This document shows positions 1 to 7,640 of a DNA stretch of 64,000 nt, piece after piece; position 1 is the first letter of the stretch, and every line of letters begins with the position of its first letter. Under the pieces are notes generated by a model that saw only the letters and a program-made list of their open reading frames with translations, ran no database searches and was not told the DNA's origin. Both the position numbers and the translations under genes were made by a program. The stretch spans positions 1 to 64,000 of the forward strand of contig NZ_JADDXU010000033.1 of NCBI RefSeq assembly GCF_015163075.1, written 5' to 3'. This stretch comes from Streptomyces justiciae. GTDB lineage: Bacteria > Actinomycetota > Actinomycetes > Streptomycetales > Streptomycetaceae.

Positions 1-28
1 TCCGATCGAGCTCGGCGCCAACAAGTAA
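1..28 (+). CDS. C-terminal end of a probable rhodanese-type sulfurtransferase (partial)
   Basis: Only the last eight codons are present, reading PIELGANK then TAA. The identity is inferred from the neighbour: in Streptomyces the DUF1416 gene that follows normally sits directly behind a thiosulfate sulfurtransferase gene ending in a similar ELGA tail. No catalytic part can be seen. A weak hairpin (GACCGG/CCGGTC, 48-67) separates the two genes. Confidence 0.55.
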
Positions 29-92
29 GCAACCCCAGTCCCACCCCGACCGGCCTTCCTTCCGGTCAGACCTTCTGAATCTGGAGAAAGAC

Positions 93-380
93 ATGTGTGG
101 AGCGAAGGCCGGCGGCCCCGACGCCTCGACGATCAAGCCCGGTGAGACCACCATCCAGGGCCAGGTGACGCGTGACGGCGAGCCTGTGGTGGGCTACGTC
201 CGCCTCCTGGACTCGACCGGCGAGTTCACCGCCGAGGTCCCCACCTCCGCGACGGGCCAGTTCCGCTTCTACGCGGCCGAGGGCACCTGGACCGTCCGCG
301 CGCTGGTGCCGGGCGGAACCGCCGACCGTACCGTCGTCGCCCAGCAGGGCGGCCTCGCCGAGGTCGCGATCGCCGTCTGA
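93..380 (+). CDS. DUF1416 family protein
   Basis: 95 residues, ATG start with a GGAGAAAG ribosome binding site. The N-terminus carries MCGAK, and the rest is a beta-rich carboxypeptidase-regulatory-like fold (IQGQVTRDGEPVVGYVRLLD, then GQFRFYAAEGTWTVRAL), which matches DUF1416. The family is conserved in actinobacteria and lies behind a sulfurtransferase, so a role in sulfur handling is often assumed but not shown. The function is unknown. Probably co-transcribed with the upstream partial gene. Confidence 0.85.
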   Translation: MCGAKAGGPDASTIKPGETTIQGQVTRDGEPVVGYVRLLDSTGEFTAEVPTSATGQFRFYAAEGTWTVRALVPGGTADRTVVAQQGGLAEVAIAV

Positions 381-453
381 CGGACTGTGTCGCACGAAGG
401 GCCGTACCTCTTCGGGTACGGCCCTTCGCCATGTCCAGGCCTACCCTGGACAC

Positions 454-714
454 ATGCTGGCGCGTCGACGGCACGTCTATTTCGCCATGATGGGCACCTG
501 TGTCGGGCTCTTCGTCCTGGCGTGGGGCGTCGTGCGGCTGTGGTCGATCCCGGTCGCCGTGGGGATGTGCGTGGTCGCCATGCTGATCCCGCCGGTCGCC
601 GCGATGGTCGCCAACCGGCGCGGGCCCGACGACCGGTGGTGGGACGACCCCTCCGGCGATCCCAAGTCCGACGAGTGGTGGGACGAGCTGGACGGGAAGA
701 AGCGGCGGCAGTAG
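454..714 (+). CDS. DUF3099-like small membrane protein
   Basis: 86 residues starting at the ATG after a purine-poor leader. Two adjacent hydrophobic segments (about residues 10-30 and 33-50, VGLFVLAWGVVRLWSIPV and MCVVAMLIPPVAAMVA) form a helical hairpin, followed by a charged, Trp-rich tail with repeated DDRWWDD and DEWWDEL motifs. This is the DUF3099 pattern of actinobacteria. Likely an inner-membrane protein with a cytoplasmic tail; function unknown. An upstream in-frame extension over the preceding gene is rejected because the family begins near MLARRR. Confidence 0.75.
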   Translation: MLARRRHVYFAMMGTCVGLFVLAWGVVRLWSIPVAVGMCVVAMLIPPVAAMVANRRGPDDRWWDDPSGDPKSDEWWDELDGKKRRQ

Positions 715-724
715 GAAGGGGCCC

Positions 725-1102
725 ATGTCGCCCACGAGGTTGTCGACCGTCGTACTCGACGCACCGGACGCCCATCAGCTCGCCGACTTCTATCAGCGCC
801 TGCTCGGATTCGTGGTCCGTGAGGACGAGGCCGACTGGGTGCTCATCGGGCCGCCCGGCGGAGGCGTGGGGCTCGCCTTCCAGACCGAGCCCGCGTACGT
901 GCCGCCCCGCTGGCCCGACCGCGAGCCCGGCGAGCAGCAGATGATGCTGCACCTCGACATCGAGGTCGACGACCTGGCGGCCGAGACCGCGCGGGCGGTG
1001 GCCGAGGGGGCGCGGCTCGCCGAGTACCAGGCCCAGGACGACGTACGGGTGCTCTTCGACCCGGCGGGGCATCCGTTCTGCCTGTGGACGCCGGAGGTCT
1101 AG
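725..1102 (+). CDS. VOC superfamily (glyoxalase/bleomycin resistance fold) protein
   Basis: 125 residues. Begins 10 nt after the previous stop with a GGAAGGGG ribosome binding site. The sequence has the paired beta-alpha-beta-beta-beta pattern of vicinal-oxygen-chelate proteins: LDAPDAHQLADFYQRLLGF at the N-terminus, MLHLDIEVDDL in the middle, and DDVRVLFDPAGHPFCLWTPE at the end. His and Glu/Asp positions in LHLDIEV and HPFCLW fit metal coordination. Substrate unknown. It could equally be a non-enzymatic binding protein. Confidence 0.8.
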   Translation: MSPTRLSTVVLDAPDAHQLADFYQRLLGFVVREDEADWVLIGPPGGGVGLAFQTEPAYVPPRWPDREPGEQQMMLHLDIEVDDLAAETARAVAEGARLAEYQAQDDVRVLFDPAGHPFCLWTPEV

Positions 1103-1106
1103 AGGT

Positions 1107-1469
1107 CTAGTAGACGAGCGCCTGTGTCTCGTCTGCGAGGGCTTCCTGTACGAACACCTGCGCGCCCGCGATCCGTACGCCCTCGATGACGTCCTTCTCC
1201 GTGATGTCCCGGCGGGCCGCGCACTGGGTGCACAGGGTCAGGGTGCCGCCGGCCAGGACCGACTCGATCAGGTCGGGGAGGGGGGCCGCGTGCGGCAGCT
1301 CGAACTCGGCGGCCCGGCCCGGCAGCGCGAACCACGCGGACTCGCCGGTCAGCCACAGGGAGACCTCGACACCACTGGCCACGGCCACCGCCGCCACCGT
1401 GAACGCCTGCGAGCAGCGTTCGGGAGCATCGGCCCCCGCCGTCACCTTGATCACGAGCTTCTTCGCCAT
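1107..1469 (-). CDS. DsrE family protein
   Basis: 120 residues from the ATG of MAKKLVIKVTAGADAPERC. The Rossmann-like DsrE/F fold is suggested by the N-terminal beta strand, the VAAVAVASGVEVSLWLTGESAW segment, and a conserved cysteine region LTLCTQCAARRDI near residue 80. Family members act in sulfur relay or as small redox-like proteins, and the CTQC pair could be redox-active or metal-binding. A start 15 codons upstream is possible but lacks similarity. Convergent with the VOC gene; the 4-nt gap suggests a shared terminator zone. Confidence 0.75.
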   Translation of the reverse strand: MAKKLVIKVTAGADAPERCSQAFTVAAVAVASGVEVSLWLTGESAWFALPGRAAEFELPHAAPLPDLIESVLAGGTLTLCTQCAARRDITEKDVIEGVRIAGAQVFVQEALADETQALVY

Positions 1470-1569
1470 GGCTGAATCGTAATCAACGCGGCTACAACCC
1501 AGGTCGCAGGCCATGAGTCTCCTGTGCGCACATATGGAATGTGCACTTCACGTTCTGTGGGGGGACGTC

Positions 1570-2358
1570 TTGGAAGTACCCGAAGTTCAGGAAAACCCGG
1601 TACCTGACGAGGTGCCGGAAGCGTCACAAGCGCCAGAAACGCCGGAAGTGGCCCGTCCGGCGCGGCGGCGCGGCCGTACCACGCTGCTCGTCGCCGTGGC
1701 CGCCGTGCTCGGTGTCGTCGCCGGCACCTGCACCGGGTTCGTCGTACAGGCGAACCGCGAGCCCACCGCGCTGCCGCCGCTGTCGCAGCCGGTCGTCAAG
1801 CAGGCCAAGGGCGAGGTCGAGCCGCTGTCCGCCGCGCAGGACCGGCACGTCAAGATCGACGGTGATCTGCGCAAGCTGCTGCTGAAGAAGCCCAAGGGGG
1901 CGCGAGCCGCCGATTACATGACCAACGGCTGGATGGACCTGGCCGAGTACGCGGACAACTTCGACAAGCCGGCGACCGCCTTCGGCAACCTCGCCACCGA
2001 CGAGTTCCGTCGCGCCGCCGTCATCGGCTGGCGGGAGAGCGGGAACTCCAGCGTCGTCGTCCAGCTCGTGCAGTTCCGCCAGGTGCGGGGCCTGACGGCC
2101 GAGCAGTCCACCAGCAACGAGCAGAGCTACGCCGGCGACGAGTCCGACACCGACAGCTGGCCGATCCCCGGGACCGGCGACGGCTGGGTGTACGTGCATC
2201 ACTCGCCCGACCGGAAGCCCGGCTATCTGCCGCTGTACACGGCCGAGGCGCTGGCCACGCGCGGTGACATCGCCGTGACCGTCTGGGTCTTCGATTCCAA
2301 GCCCATTACCAAGAAGAAGATCATGGACCTGGCCAAGCGGCAGATGGGGCGGCTGTGA
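1570..2358 (+). CDS. Membrane-anchored hypothetical protein, first of three paralogs
   Basis: 262 residues from a TTG start chosen because a strong GGGGGGA ribosome binding site lies 4 nt upstream. ATG codons at 1513 and 1534 are alternatives that give an atypical N-terminus. Layout: acidic proline/valine-rich N-terminus (EVPEVQENPVPDEVPE), an Arg patch, one transmembrane helix (LLVAVAAVLGVVAGTCTGFV), and an extracytoplasmic domain of about 190 residues. The same plan is found in the next two genes, which overlap end to end. Function unknown; a cell-envelope role is inferred from topology only. Confidence 0.7.
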   Translation: MEVPEVQENPVPDEVPEASQAPETPEVARPARRRGRTTLLVAVAAVLGVVAGTCTGFVVQANREPTALPPLSQPVVKQAKGEVEPLSAAQDRHVKIDGDLRKLLLKKPKGARAADYMTNGWMDLAEYADNFDKPATAFGNLATDEFRRAAVIGWRESGNSSVVVQLVQFRQVRGLTAEQSTSNEQSYAGDESDTDSWPIPGTGDGWVYVHHSPDRKPGYLPLYTAEALATRGDIAVTVWVFDSKPITKKKIMDLAKRQMGRL

Positions 2359-3200
2359 GCGAGAACCCCGAGAACCCTGAGAACCCCGAGAACCCCGAGA
2401 CCGCCGAGACCGCCCAGAATCCCGAGCTTCTGGAAAGTCCCGAGCCCGTGAAGAAGAAGCGCTTCCCCCGTCGCCGTATCGCCACCCTCACCGGCTCCGT
2501 CCTCCTCCTCGGCGCCGTCGTCGGTGGCACCGGCTACACCGTCGTGACCGTCCAGGACGCCGACCGGGACCCCGGGAAGCCGAGCTGGCAGTTCCCGAAG
2601 GCCGCCGCGGAAAAGGACGCCGCGGAGGCGAAGGGGCTGCGCGGGATGCTGATGCCGTACGAGGCGGACGGGTTCGCCCAGGGCCCCGACATCGACGAGT
2701 TCGGTGCCGACGCCGAGCTCAGCGGCCGGCAGGCCACCGCCCTGCGCAAGGAATCGCTCAAGGGGCTCCCGCCCGCCGACCGGCGGCAGCTGGAGAAGCG
2801 GATCGACAAGCAGCGCATCAAGGGCGTCGCCATGCGCAGCTACCTCAACGCCGACGGCTACGCGGTCTACGACGACAAGGTGTCCGCCGTCAGCGTCACC
2901 CTGACGCAGATGGAGAGCCAGGCCGCCGTTCGCAACAGCTCGACGTCCCAGATCGAGTTCTTCGAGGCCCTCGACATCTTCCGCAAGGGCCCGAAGATCA
3001 AGGGCCACAAGAACGCCAAGTGCTTCCTGTCGCCCAAGGACAAGGACGAGAAGATCGACTGGATGTACTGCTCCGCCTACGTGGGGGACGTCCTCGTCGA
3101 CGTCGAGGCGTCCGGCGTCGCCCCCATGGACAAGGAGGGGATCTCCACGTTCCTCGCCGCCCAGCTCGACCGCATCGACGACCCGGGGAAGGCCGTATGA
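2355..3200 (+). CDS. Membrane-anchored hypothetical protein, second of three paralogs
   Basis: 281 residues. The GTG start overlaps the preceding TGA (GTGA), so translation is coupled. The N-terminus is a short ENP repeat (four ENP units, then ETAETA), followed by KKKRFPRRR, one transmembrane helix (LTGSVLLLGAVVGGTGYTVV) and a soluble domain with DLRGML-like and YLNADGYAVYDD segments. Two Cys (KCFLSPKD and MYCSAYVGD) near the end may form a disulfide outside the cell. No recognised domain. Confidence 0.8.
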   Translation: MSENPENPENPENPETAETAQNPELLESPEPVKKKRFPRRRIATLTGSVLLLGAVVGGTGYTVVTVQDADRDPGKPSWQFPKAAAEKDAAEAKGLRGMLMPYEADGFAQGPDIDEFGADAELSGRQATALRKESLKGLPPADRRQLEKRIDKQRIKGVAMRSYLNADGYAVYDDKVSAVSVTLTQMESQAAVRNSSTSQIEFFEALDIFRKGPKIKGHKNAKCFLSPKDKDEKIDWMYCSAYVGDVLVDVEASGVAPMDKEGISTFLAAQLDRIDDPGKAV

Positions 3201-4075
3201 CCACCGAGCAGCAGCCGATCGGGGAGATCACCGAGGTCACCGAGGTCACCGAGATCACCGAGATCACGGAGACCGGAACGCCGGTCACCGAAGACGCCTC
3301 GCCCGTCAAGAAGGACCGCCGTGTCCTGCGTGCCGTCCTGCGCTGGACCGCCGCCGTCGTGGTGTTCGCCGCGGCCGGGGCCGGGACGGCGTACGGGATC
3401 ACGCGGATGGAGCGGACGGACGTACCGGGACTCGCGACCGAGTCGGACGGGCGCTGGGAGTACCCGGCGATCGTCAAGCCGCCGCTGCCCTCGGGCAGTC
3501 CCGCGCCCTTCGACAAGGCGAACGCGGCCAACTCCCACTACGCCGACCTGCGCGAGCTGCTCCTGCCCGCGCCCGAGGGCGCCAAGACCGACAAGGCGCT
3601 GGACGGCGAGGACGGCTGGCTGGCGAAGAAGGACTTCCTCGCGGTGTACGAGGACAAGGACGACCGGGACGCCATCGGCCAGCTCCTGACCGACCAGGGG
3701 CTGCGGCACGTCGCCGCCCGTGGCTGGACCGCGGCGGACGGCACGCACACCCGGATCTACCTGCTCCAGTTCGAGACGGCGCGGGTCGTCGACTCCCTCC
3801 AGGAGAACAGCTTCACCGGTTACGACGCCCCGCAGTTCGCCCTGAAGGGCGCCTCCGAGGTGCACATCGACGAGAAGTTCCCGGAGAAGGCCGAGGTGGA
3901 GAACGTACGGCACTACGCGTACGGCGAGGCCGAGCCGTACGGGGCGGAGCATGTGCGGGAGGCGTACCTGGTCTCCGGGGACGTCCTCGGTCTTGTCGTG
4001 CAGTCGAAGAAGGGCGGGGCGGCGGCCGTGCCGTTCCAGCAGACGGTGGTGCTCCAGAGCCAGCTGCTGGGCTGA
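3197..4075 (+). CDS. Membrane-anchored hypothetical protein, third of three paralogs
   Basis: 292 residues. The ATG overlaps the preceding stop (ATGA). The N-terminus is a Thr/Glu repeat (EVTEVTEITEITE), then VKKDRRVLR, one transmembrane helix (AVVVFAAAGAGTAYGI) and an extracytoplasmic domain. The segment HYADLRELLLPAPEGAKTDKALDGEDGWL aligns with the first paralog's DLRKLLLKKPKGARAADYMTNGWMDL region, supporting duplication. It ends the three-gene operon. Function unknown. Confidence 0.8.
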   Translation: MTTEQQPIGEITEVTEVTEITEITETGTPVTEDASPVKKDRRVLRAVLRWTAAVVVFAAAGAGTAYGITRMERTDVPGLATESDGRWEYPAIVKPPLPSGSPAPFDKANAANSHYADLRELLLPAPEGAKTDKALDGEDGWLAKKDFLAVYEDKDDRDAIGQLLTDQGLRHVAARGWTAADGTHTRIYLLQFETARVVDSLQENSFTGYDAPQFALKGASEVHIDEKFPEKAEVENVRHYAYGEAEPYGAEHVREAYLVSGDVLGLVVQSKKGGAAAVPFQQTVVLQSQLLG

Positions 4076-4187
4076 CGCCCGGGTCCACAGGCGCTGAGGC
4101 GTACCTCGCAGAGAAGGGCGGGCCCCGGCCGACTAAGCTGGGGCCCGGCTCTAGTACCGCCCATAACCGCTCAGCAAGGAGCACCCC

Positions 4188-4289
4188 GTGCTTGAGGCAT
4201 TCTTCGAAGCCCTGCTCGTCCTGGTCTGCGTCGGCGTCCTCGCCTTCGCCGGGCTGACGGTGAAGAAGCTGTACCAGGGCCAGCGCTGA
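4188..4289 (+). CDS. 33-residue single-pass membrane peptide
   Basis: Small gene with a strong AAGGAG ribosome binding site 8 nt before a GTG start. The product is MLEAFFEALLVLVCVGVLAF followed by AGLTVKKLYQGQR: one hydrophobic helix with a basic C-terminus, the usual form of a tail- or signal-anchored micropeptide. It lies alone between the three-paralog operon and the nitrobindin-like gene, same strand, 26 nt upstream of the latter. Coding is supported by the ribosome binding site, third-position GC and membrane-helix composition; role unknown. Confidence 0.65.
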   Translation: MLEAFFEALLVLVCVGVLAFAGLTVKKLYQGQR

Positions 4290-4315
4290 CCCGAAGCTAG
4301 GAACTGTAGAAGCTC

Positions 4316-4891
4316 ATGATCGAGATCCCGTCCGACCTCCACAAGGACCTCGTCCCCCTCGTCTTCCTGCTCGGCAACTGGGCAGGCGCGGGTGTGCACG
4401 ACTTCCCCGGCTCCGAGAAGTGCAACTTCGGGCAGGAGGTCACCTTCAGCCACGACGGCCGTGACTTCCTGGAGTACCAGTCCCACACCTGGGTCCTGGA
4501 CAACGACGGGAACAAGGTCCGTCCGCTGGAGTCCGAGCACGGCTTCTGGCGCGTCGACGCCGACCGCAAGGTCGAGGTCACGATGGTCCGCGACGACGGT
4601 GTCGTCGAGATCTGGTACGGCGAGCTGGCCAAGCAGAAGCCGCAGATCGACCTGGTCACGGACGCGGTCGCGCGGACGGCGGCCTCCGGCCCGTACAGCG
4701 GCGGCAAGCGCCTGTACGGCTATGTCAACAGCGACCTGATGTGGGTCGGCGAGAAGCAGACCCCCGAGGTCGAGCTGCGCCCCTACATGTCGGCGCATCT
4801 GAAGAAGGTCGTCACCCCGGAGGACGTCGAGCGCTGGGCGAAGGCCCTGCCGGACGATATGCCGGACGACGGAATCGCGTTCTTCAAGTAG
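4316..4891 (+). CDS. Nitrobindin-like heme-binding beta-barrel protein (FABP/DUF1794 family)
   Basis: 191 residues. The diagnostic nitrobindin motif GxWxGxG is present as LLGNWAGAGVHDFPG near residue 23, followed by alternating beta strands (FLEYQSHTWVL, HGFWRVDADRKVEVTMVRDDG, KRLYGYVNSDLMWV). His161 in YMSAHLKKV is at the expected position of the proximal heme ligand. Such ferric heme barrels bind NO or isomerise peroxynitrite. Cytosolic, no signal peptide. Placement next to nur is known to be common in Streptomyces; a functional link is not established. Confidence 0.85.
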   Translation: MIEIPSDLHKDLVPLVFLLGNWAGAGVHDFPGSEKCNFGQEVTFSHDGRDFLEYQSHTWVLDNDGNKVRPLESEHGFWRVDADRKVEVTMVRDDGVVEIWYGELAKQKPQIDLVTDAVARTAASGPYSGGKRLYGYVNSDLMWVGEKQTPEVELRPYMSAHLKKVVTPEDVERWAKALPDDMPDDGIAFFK

Positions 4892-4923
4892 GCCTTCCGC
4901 CGAGTGGTCATAGACTTTCCGGT

Positions 4924-5361
4924 GTGGTGAGCACCGACTGGAAGAGCGACCTCAGGCAGCGCGGTTACCGACTGACGCCGCAGCGCCAGCTTGTCCTCGA
5001 AGCCGTGGACACCCTGGAGCACGCGACCCCCGACGACATCCTCACGGAAGTGAAGAAGACGGCGTCGGGGGTCAACATTTCCACCGTGTACCGCACGCTC
5101 GAGCTCCTGGAGGAGCTGGGCCTGGTCAGCCACGCCCACCTCGGGCACGGCGCGCCGACGTACCACCTCGCCGACCGCCATCACCACATCCACCTGGTCT
5201 GCCGCGACTGCCAGAACGTCATCGAGGCGGACATCAAGGTGGCGGCGGAGTTCACCGCGAAGCTGCGCTCGACCTTCGGTTTCGAGACGGACATGAAGCA
5301 CTTCGCGATCTTCGGCCGCTGCAAGGACTGTTCCCTCAAGGCTTCAACTACCGAGTCGTAG
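4924..5361 (+). CDS. nur: Nur, nickel-responsive Fur-family repressor
   Basis: 145 residues from the GTG that gives MVSTDWKSDLRQRGYRLTPQ, closely matching the remembered start of S. coelicolor Nur. Winged-helix DNA-binding domain at residues 1-80 (GYRLTPQRQLVLEAV, STVYRTLELLEELGLVS) and a metal-binding dimerisation domain carrying ADRHHHIHLVCRDC and MKHFAIFGRCKDC, with the His-rich and CxxC clusters of the family. Nur represses nickel uptake and the iron superoxide dismutase gene sodF when nickel is bound. An in-frame extension into the upstream gene is rejected. Confidence 0.9.
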   Translation: MVSTDWKSDLRQRGYRLTPQRQLVLEAVDTLEHATPDDILTEVKKTASGVNISTVYRTLELLEELGLVSHAHLGHGAPTYHLADRHHHIHLVCRDCQNVIEADIKVAAEFTAKLRSTFGFETDMKHFAIFGRCKDCSLKASTTES

Positions 5362-5371
5362 GCTTGTGCAT

Positions 5372-6337
5372 ATGAAGAGCCCTCTGCTGTCCCTGCCCGG
5401 CGCCGTCCCCGGCGAAGGCGTGGACGAAGGTGTCGCCGCCCACTACGGCGACCTGTTCCGCGAGCAGCGCGCCCTCGCCGAGGGCACCGGATTCGTCGAC
5501 CTCTCGCACCGCGGGGTCATCGCCGTCACCGGCGACGACCGGCTGAGCTGGCTGCATCTGCTGCTCACGCAGCACGTCAGCGAGCTGCCGGCGGGCGAGG
5601 CCACCGAGGCGCTGATCCTCTCCGCGAACGGCCACATCGAGCACGCCCTGTACCTGGTCGACGACGGCACCACGGTCTGGGCCCACATCGAGCCCGGCAC
5701 CCAGGAGGCGCTGCTGGCCTACCTGGAGTCGATGAAGTTCTTCTACCGCGTCGAGGTCACGGACCGCACCGCGGACATCGCGGTCGTCCACCTCCCGGCG
5801 GGCTCGATCGCCGAGGTCCCGGAGGGCGTGGTGGTCCGCGAGACGGCGTACGGCCGCGACCTGTTCCTCCCGCGCGAGGACCTGGAGTCGTACGCGGCGA
5901 AGACGGGCCCCGCAGTGGGCCTCCTCGCCTACGAGGCCCTGCGCGTCGAGCAGCACCGCCCCCGCCTCGGCTTCGAGACCGACCACCGCACCATCCCGCA
6001 CGAGCTGGGCTGGATCGGCACCGCGGTCCACCTTCAGAAGGGCTGCTACCGCGGCCAGGAGACGGTGGCCCGCGTCCAGAACCTGGGCAAGCCCCCGCGC
6101 CGCCTGGTCTTCCTGCACCTGGACGGCAGCGAGGTCCACCTCCCGCCGGCCGGCACGGACATCCGCGTGGCCGCCGACGGCCCGGACGGCCGCAAGATCG
6201 GTTTCGTCACGACGTCCGTACGACACCACGAGCTGGGTCCGGTGGCGCTGGCCCTGGTGAAGCGAAACGTGCCCCTGGACGCACCGCTGGTGGCGGGGGA
6301 GACGGCGGCGGCCCAGGAGGTCGTGGTCGAGCCGTAA
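5372..6337 (+). CDS. ygfZ: YgfZ/GcvT-domain folate-binding protein (Fe-S cluster maintenance)
   Basis: 321 residues from ATG; a GTG two codons earlier is an alternative. GcvT-like fold with the YgfZ signature KGCYRGQE at about residue 223, containing the conserved Cys. The N-terminal part (GFVDLSHRGVIAVTGDDRLSWLHLLLTQHV) is the folate-binding half. YgfZ proteins support repair or assembly of certain Fe-S enzymes with tetrahydrofolate. The gene begins 10 nt after nur, so the two may be co-transcribed. Confidence 0.85.
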   Translation: MKSPLLSLPGAVPGEGVDEGVAAHYGDLFREQRALAEGTGFVDLSHRGVIAVTGDDRLSWLHLLLTQHVSELPAGEATEALILSANGHIEHALYLVDDGTTVWAHIEPGTQEALLAYLESMKFFYRVEVTDRTADIAVVHLPAGSIAEVPEGVVVRETAYGRDLFLPREDLESYAAKTGPAVGLLAYEALRVEQHRPRLGFETDHRTIPHELGWIGTAVHLQKGCYRGQETVARVQNLGKPPRRLVFLHLDGSEVHLPPAGTDIRVAADGPDGRKIGFVTTSVRHHELGPVALALVKRNVPLDAPLVAGETAAAQEVVVEP

Positions 6338-6347
6338 CCGGTGTGGG

Positions 6348-6569
6348 TCAGCGCGGTACGGCGATCTTCGCAGCGAGCGTGAAGCCCCCGCCGGTGATCG
6401 TCACGGCGCTGCCCAGACCCTCCAGCACTCCAGGCGTCAGCATCAGCACGGTGATGCCGGCGGCCAGTGCCGCGACCGCGATGATCACCGCCGTGATCGC
6501 GTTCGACATCGGAATCCGTGCGATGCCGGGGCCGCCCGGGTCCTGTCCTGTGGGCGGGTGGTGTTCCAT
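6348..6569 (-). CDS. Small hydrophobic membrane protein, 73 residues
   Basis: ATG start preceded by GGGAG at 8 nt. A short Pro/Gly-rich N-terminus (EHHPPTGQDPGGPG) precedes two hydrophobic stretches (ITAVIIAVAALAAGITVLML and a C-terminal GGFTLAAKIAV), so it is probably a two-helix inner-membrane protein. It converges on the ygfZ-like gene, 10 nt apart. No family recognised. It resembles the small proteins at 9769 and 11084 only in size and topology, not clearly in sequence. Confidence 0.6.
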   Translation of the reverse strand: MEHHPPTGQDPGGPGIARIPMSNAITAVIIAVAALAAGITVLMLTPGVLEGLGSAVTITGGGFTLAAKIAVPR

Positions 6570-6773
6570 GCCGCTTCTCCCTTCGTCGATCACGTCAGCC
6601 CAGGTGATGGGGGACCACGGACGACGCGGTGACAGCCGCATATTCCGTGATGTTCCGTGCTCCGAGAGATTCCCAGCGGCCGGGGAGGCCAACACACCCC
6701 GGATATACGGGATTTGGGGCAGGAAGGCGCAGGGGGCGCTGCTCCTGCGTCTGCGGTAGGGAAAGTACGACGG

Positions 6774-6807
6774 GGACCCCGCCGGGGTCTTCGCCCCGGC
6801 GGGGTCC
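6774..6807. terminator. Strong GC-rich hairpin, likely terminator
   Basis: Perfect 14-bp stem GGACCCCGCCGGGG / CCCCGGCGGGGTCC with a 6-nt loop (TCTTCG). There is no T-tract, as is usual for Streptomyces terminators. Lies in the long gap between the small membrane gene and dtd. Confidence 0.6.
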
Positions 6808-6951
6808 GCCGCTGTCGAGGGGGCCCGCTGTCACGAGCCCCGCGAGTCGGTGTCCGCTGCCCCGAGAACCGGGCTCACCTGGGCTGACAGGGAGAAGGGC
6901 GTTCGGATGGCTGAGCGGTCACACAGACCAATTGGACTGCCAACTCTCCCA

Positions 6952-6985
6952 AGTTGTGCCCACTTGGCACCTGCTCGTAAACAAC
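6952..6985 (+). promoter_or_regulatory. Orphan copy of the devA upstream regulatory block
   Basis: A 34-nt block beginning AGTTGTGCCCACTTGG and ending AAACAAC matches 11413-11446 in front of devA at 29 of 34 positions. At devA it lies 46 nt upstream of the start codon; here no matching gene follows, only the convergent 3' end of dtd. Confidence 0.5.
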
Positions 6986-7056
6986 GAACAGACACCTTCC
7001 CTTCAACCCCTTCAACCCGGCAGCGGCAGTCAGCCGGTGCTGGACTGGTTGGCGGC

Positions 7057-7482
7057 TCAGATCTCCAACAGGACCGTGACTGGGCCGTCGTTCGTCAGGG
7101 ACACCCGCATCTGGGCGCCGAAGCGGCCCGTGGCCACCGTGGCGCCGAGGGTGCGGAGTTGGGTGACGACCTCCTCGACCAGGGGCTCGGCGATGTCGCC
7201 GGGGGCGGCGGCGTTCCAGGTGGGGCGGCGGCCTTTGCGGGCGTCGCCGTACAGGGTGAACTGGCTGATGACCAGCAGGGGGGCGTCGATGTCGCTGCAC
7301 GAGCGCTCGTCGTGCAGCATGCGGATCGACCAGAGTTTGCGGGCGAGTTGGGCCGCCTTCTCCTTGGTGTCCTCGTGCGTCACCCCGACGAGGACACAGA
7401 GCCCTTCGCCGCTGATCTCCCCGACCGTCTCGCCGTCGACCACGACGCTCGCGCCGTCGACCCGCTGTACCACTGCACGCAT
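7057..7482 (-). CDS. dtd: D-aminoacyl-tRNA deacylase
   Basis: 141 residues from ATG (MRAVVQRVDGASVVV, the family start). The two catalytic-pocket motifs are intact: SQFTLYGDARKGRRPTW near residue 76 and the cross-subunit GlyPro motif NDGPVTV near the C-terminus. The enzyme hydrolyses D-amino acids (and glycine) mischarged on tRNA. Cytosolic homodimer. Stands alone with no operon partner. Confidence 0.92.
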   Translation of the reverse strand: MRAVVQRVDGASVVVDGETVGEISGEGLCVLVGVTHEDTKEKAAQLARKLWSIRMLHDERSCSDIDAPLLVISQFTLYGDARKGRRPTWNAAAPGDIAEPLVEEVVTQLRTLGATVATGRFGAQMRVSLTNDGPVTVLLEI

Positions 7483-7640
7483 GGCCCCCATGATGCCGTG
7501 CGCGGAAAGGGCGCCGGACCGGGGGCTTCTGAATGATCCTTAACCCCCCATCTGGGCCGTTCGGGGGCACTCGGTCACATAGCGGCCACTTGGGGTGGCA
7601 CGATGCTCACACACGCCGGTCGAGGGGACGGTAGAGGCAC

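Larger units (their letters stand above)
6570..7056. other. 487-bp non-coding stretch with hairpin and DevA-like operator copy
   Basis: Contains no convincing gene. It holds the presumed promoter of the small membrane gene, a strong hairpin at 6774-6807, the motif GCCAACT/AAGTTG at 6939-6956, and a 34-nt block at 6952-6985 that repeats, with 29 of 34 identities, a block in front of devA (11413-11446). Confidence 0.6.

Noticed and set aside
4741..4923. Long N-terminal extension of Nur
   Set aside because: The extension lies inside the nitrobindin-like gene in another frame; Nur homologs start at MVSTDW.
6907..6985. Remnant of a devE-like gene (ATGGCTGAGCGGTCACACAGA resembles the devE start region)
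   Set aside because: Similarity is about 20 nt only and the frame that follows shows no DevA-type residues; likely chance, although the adjacent operator-like block is real.
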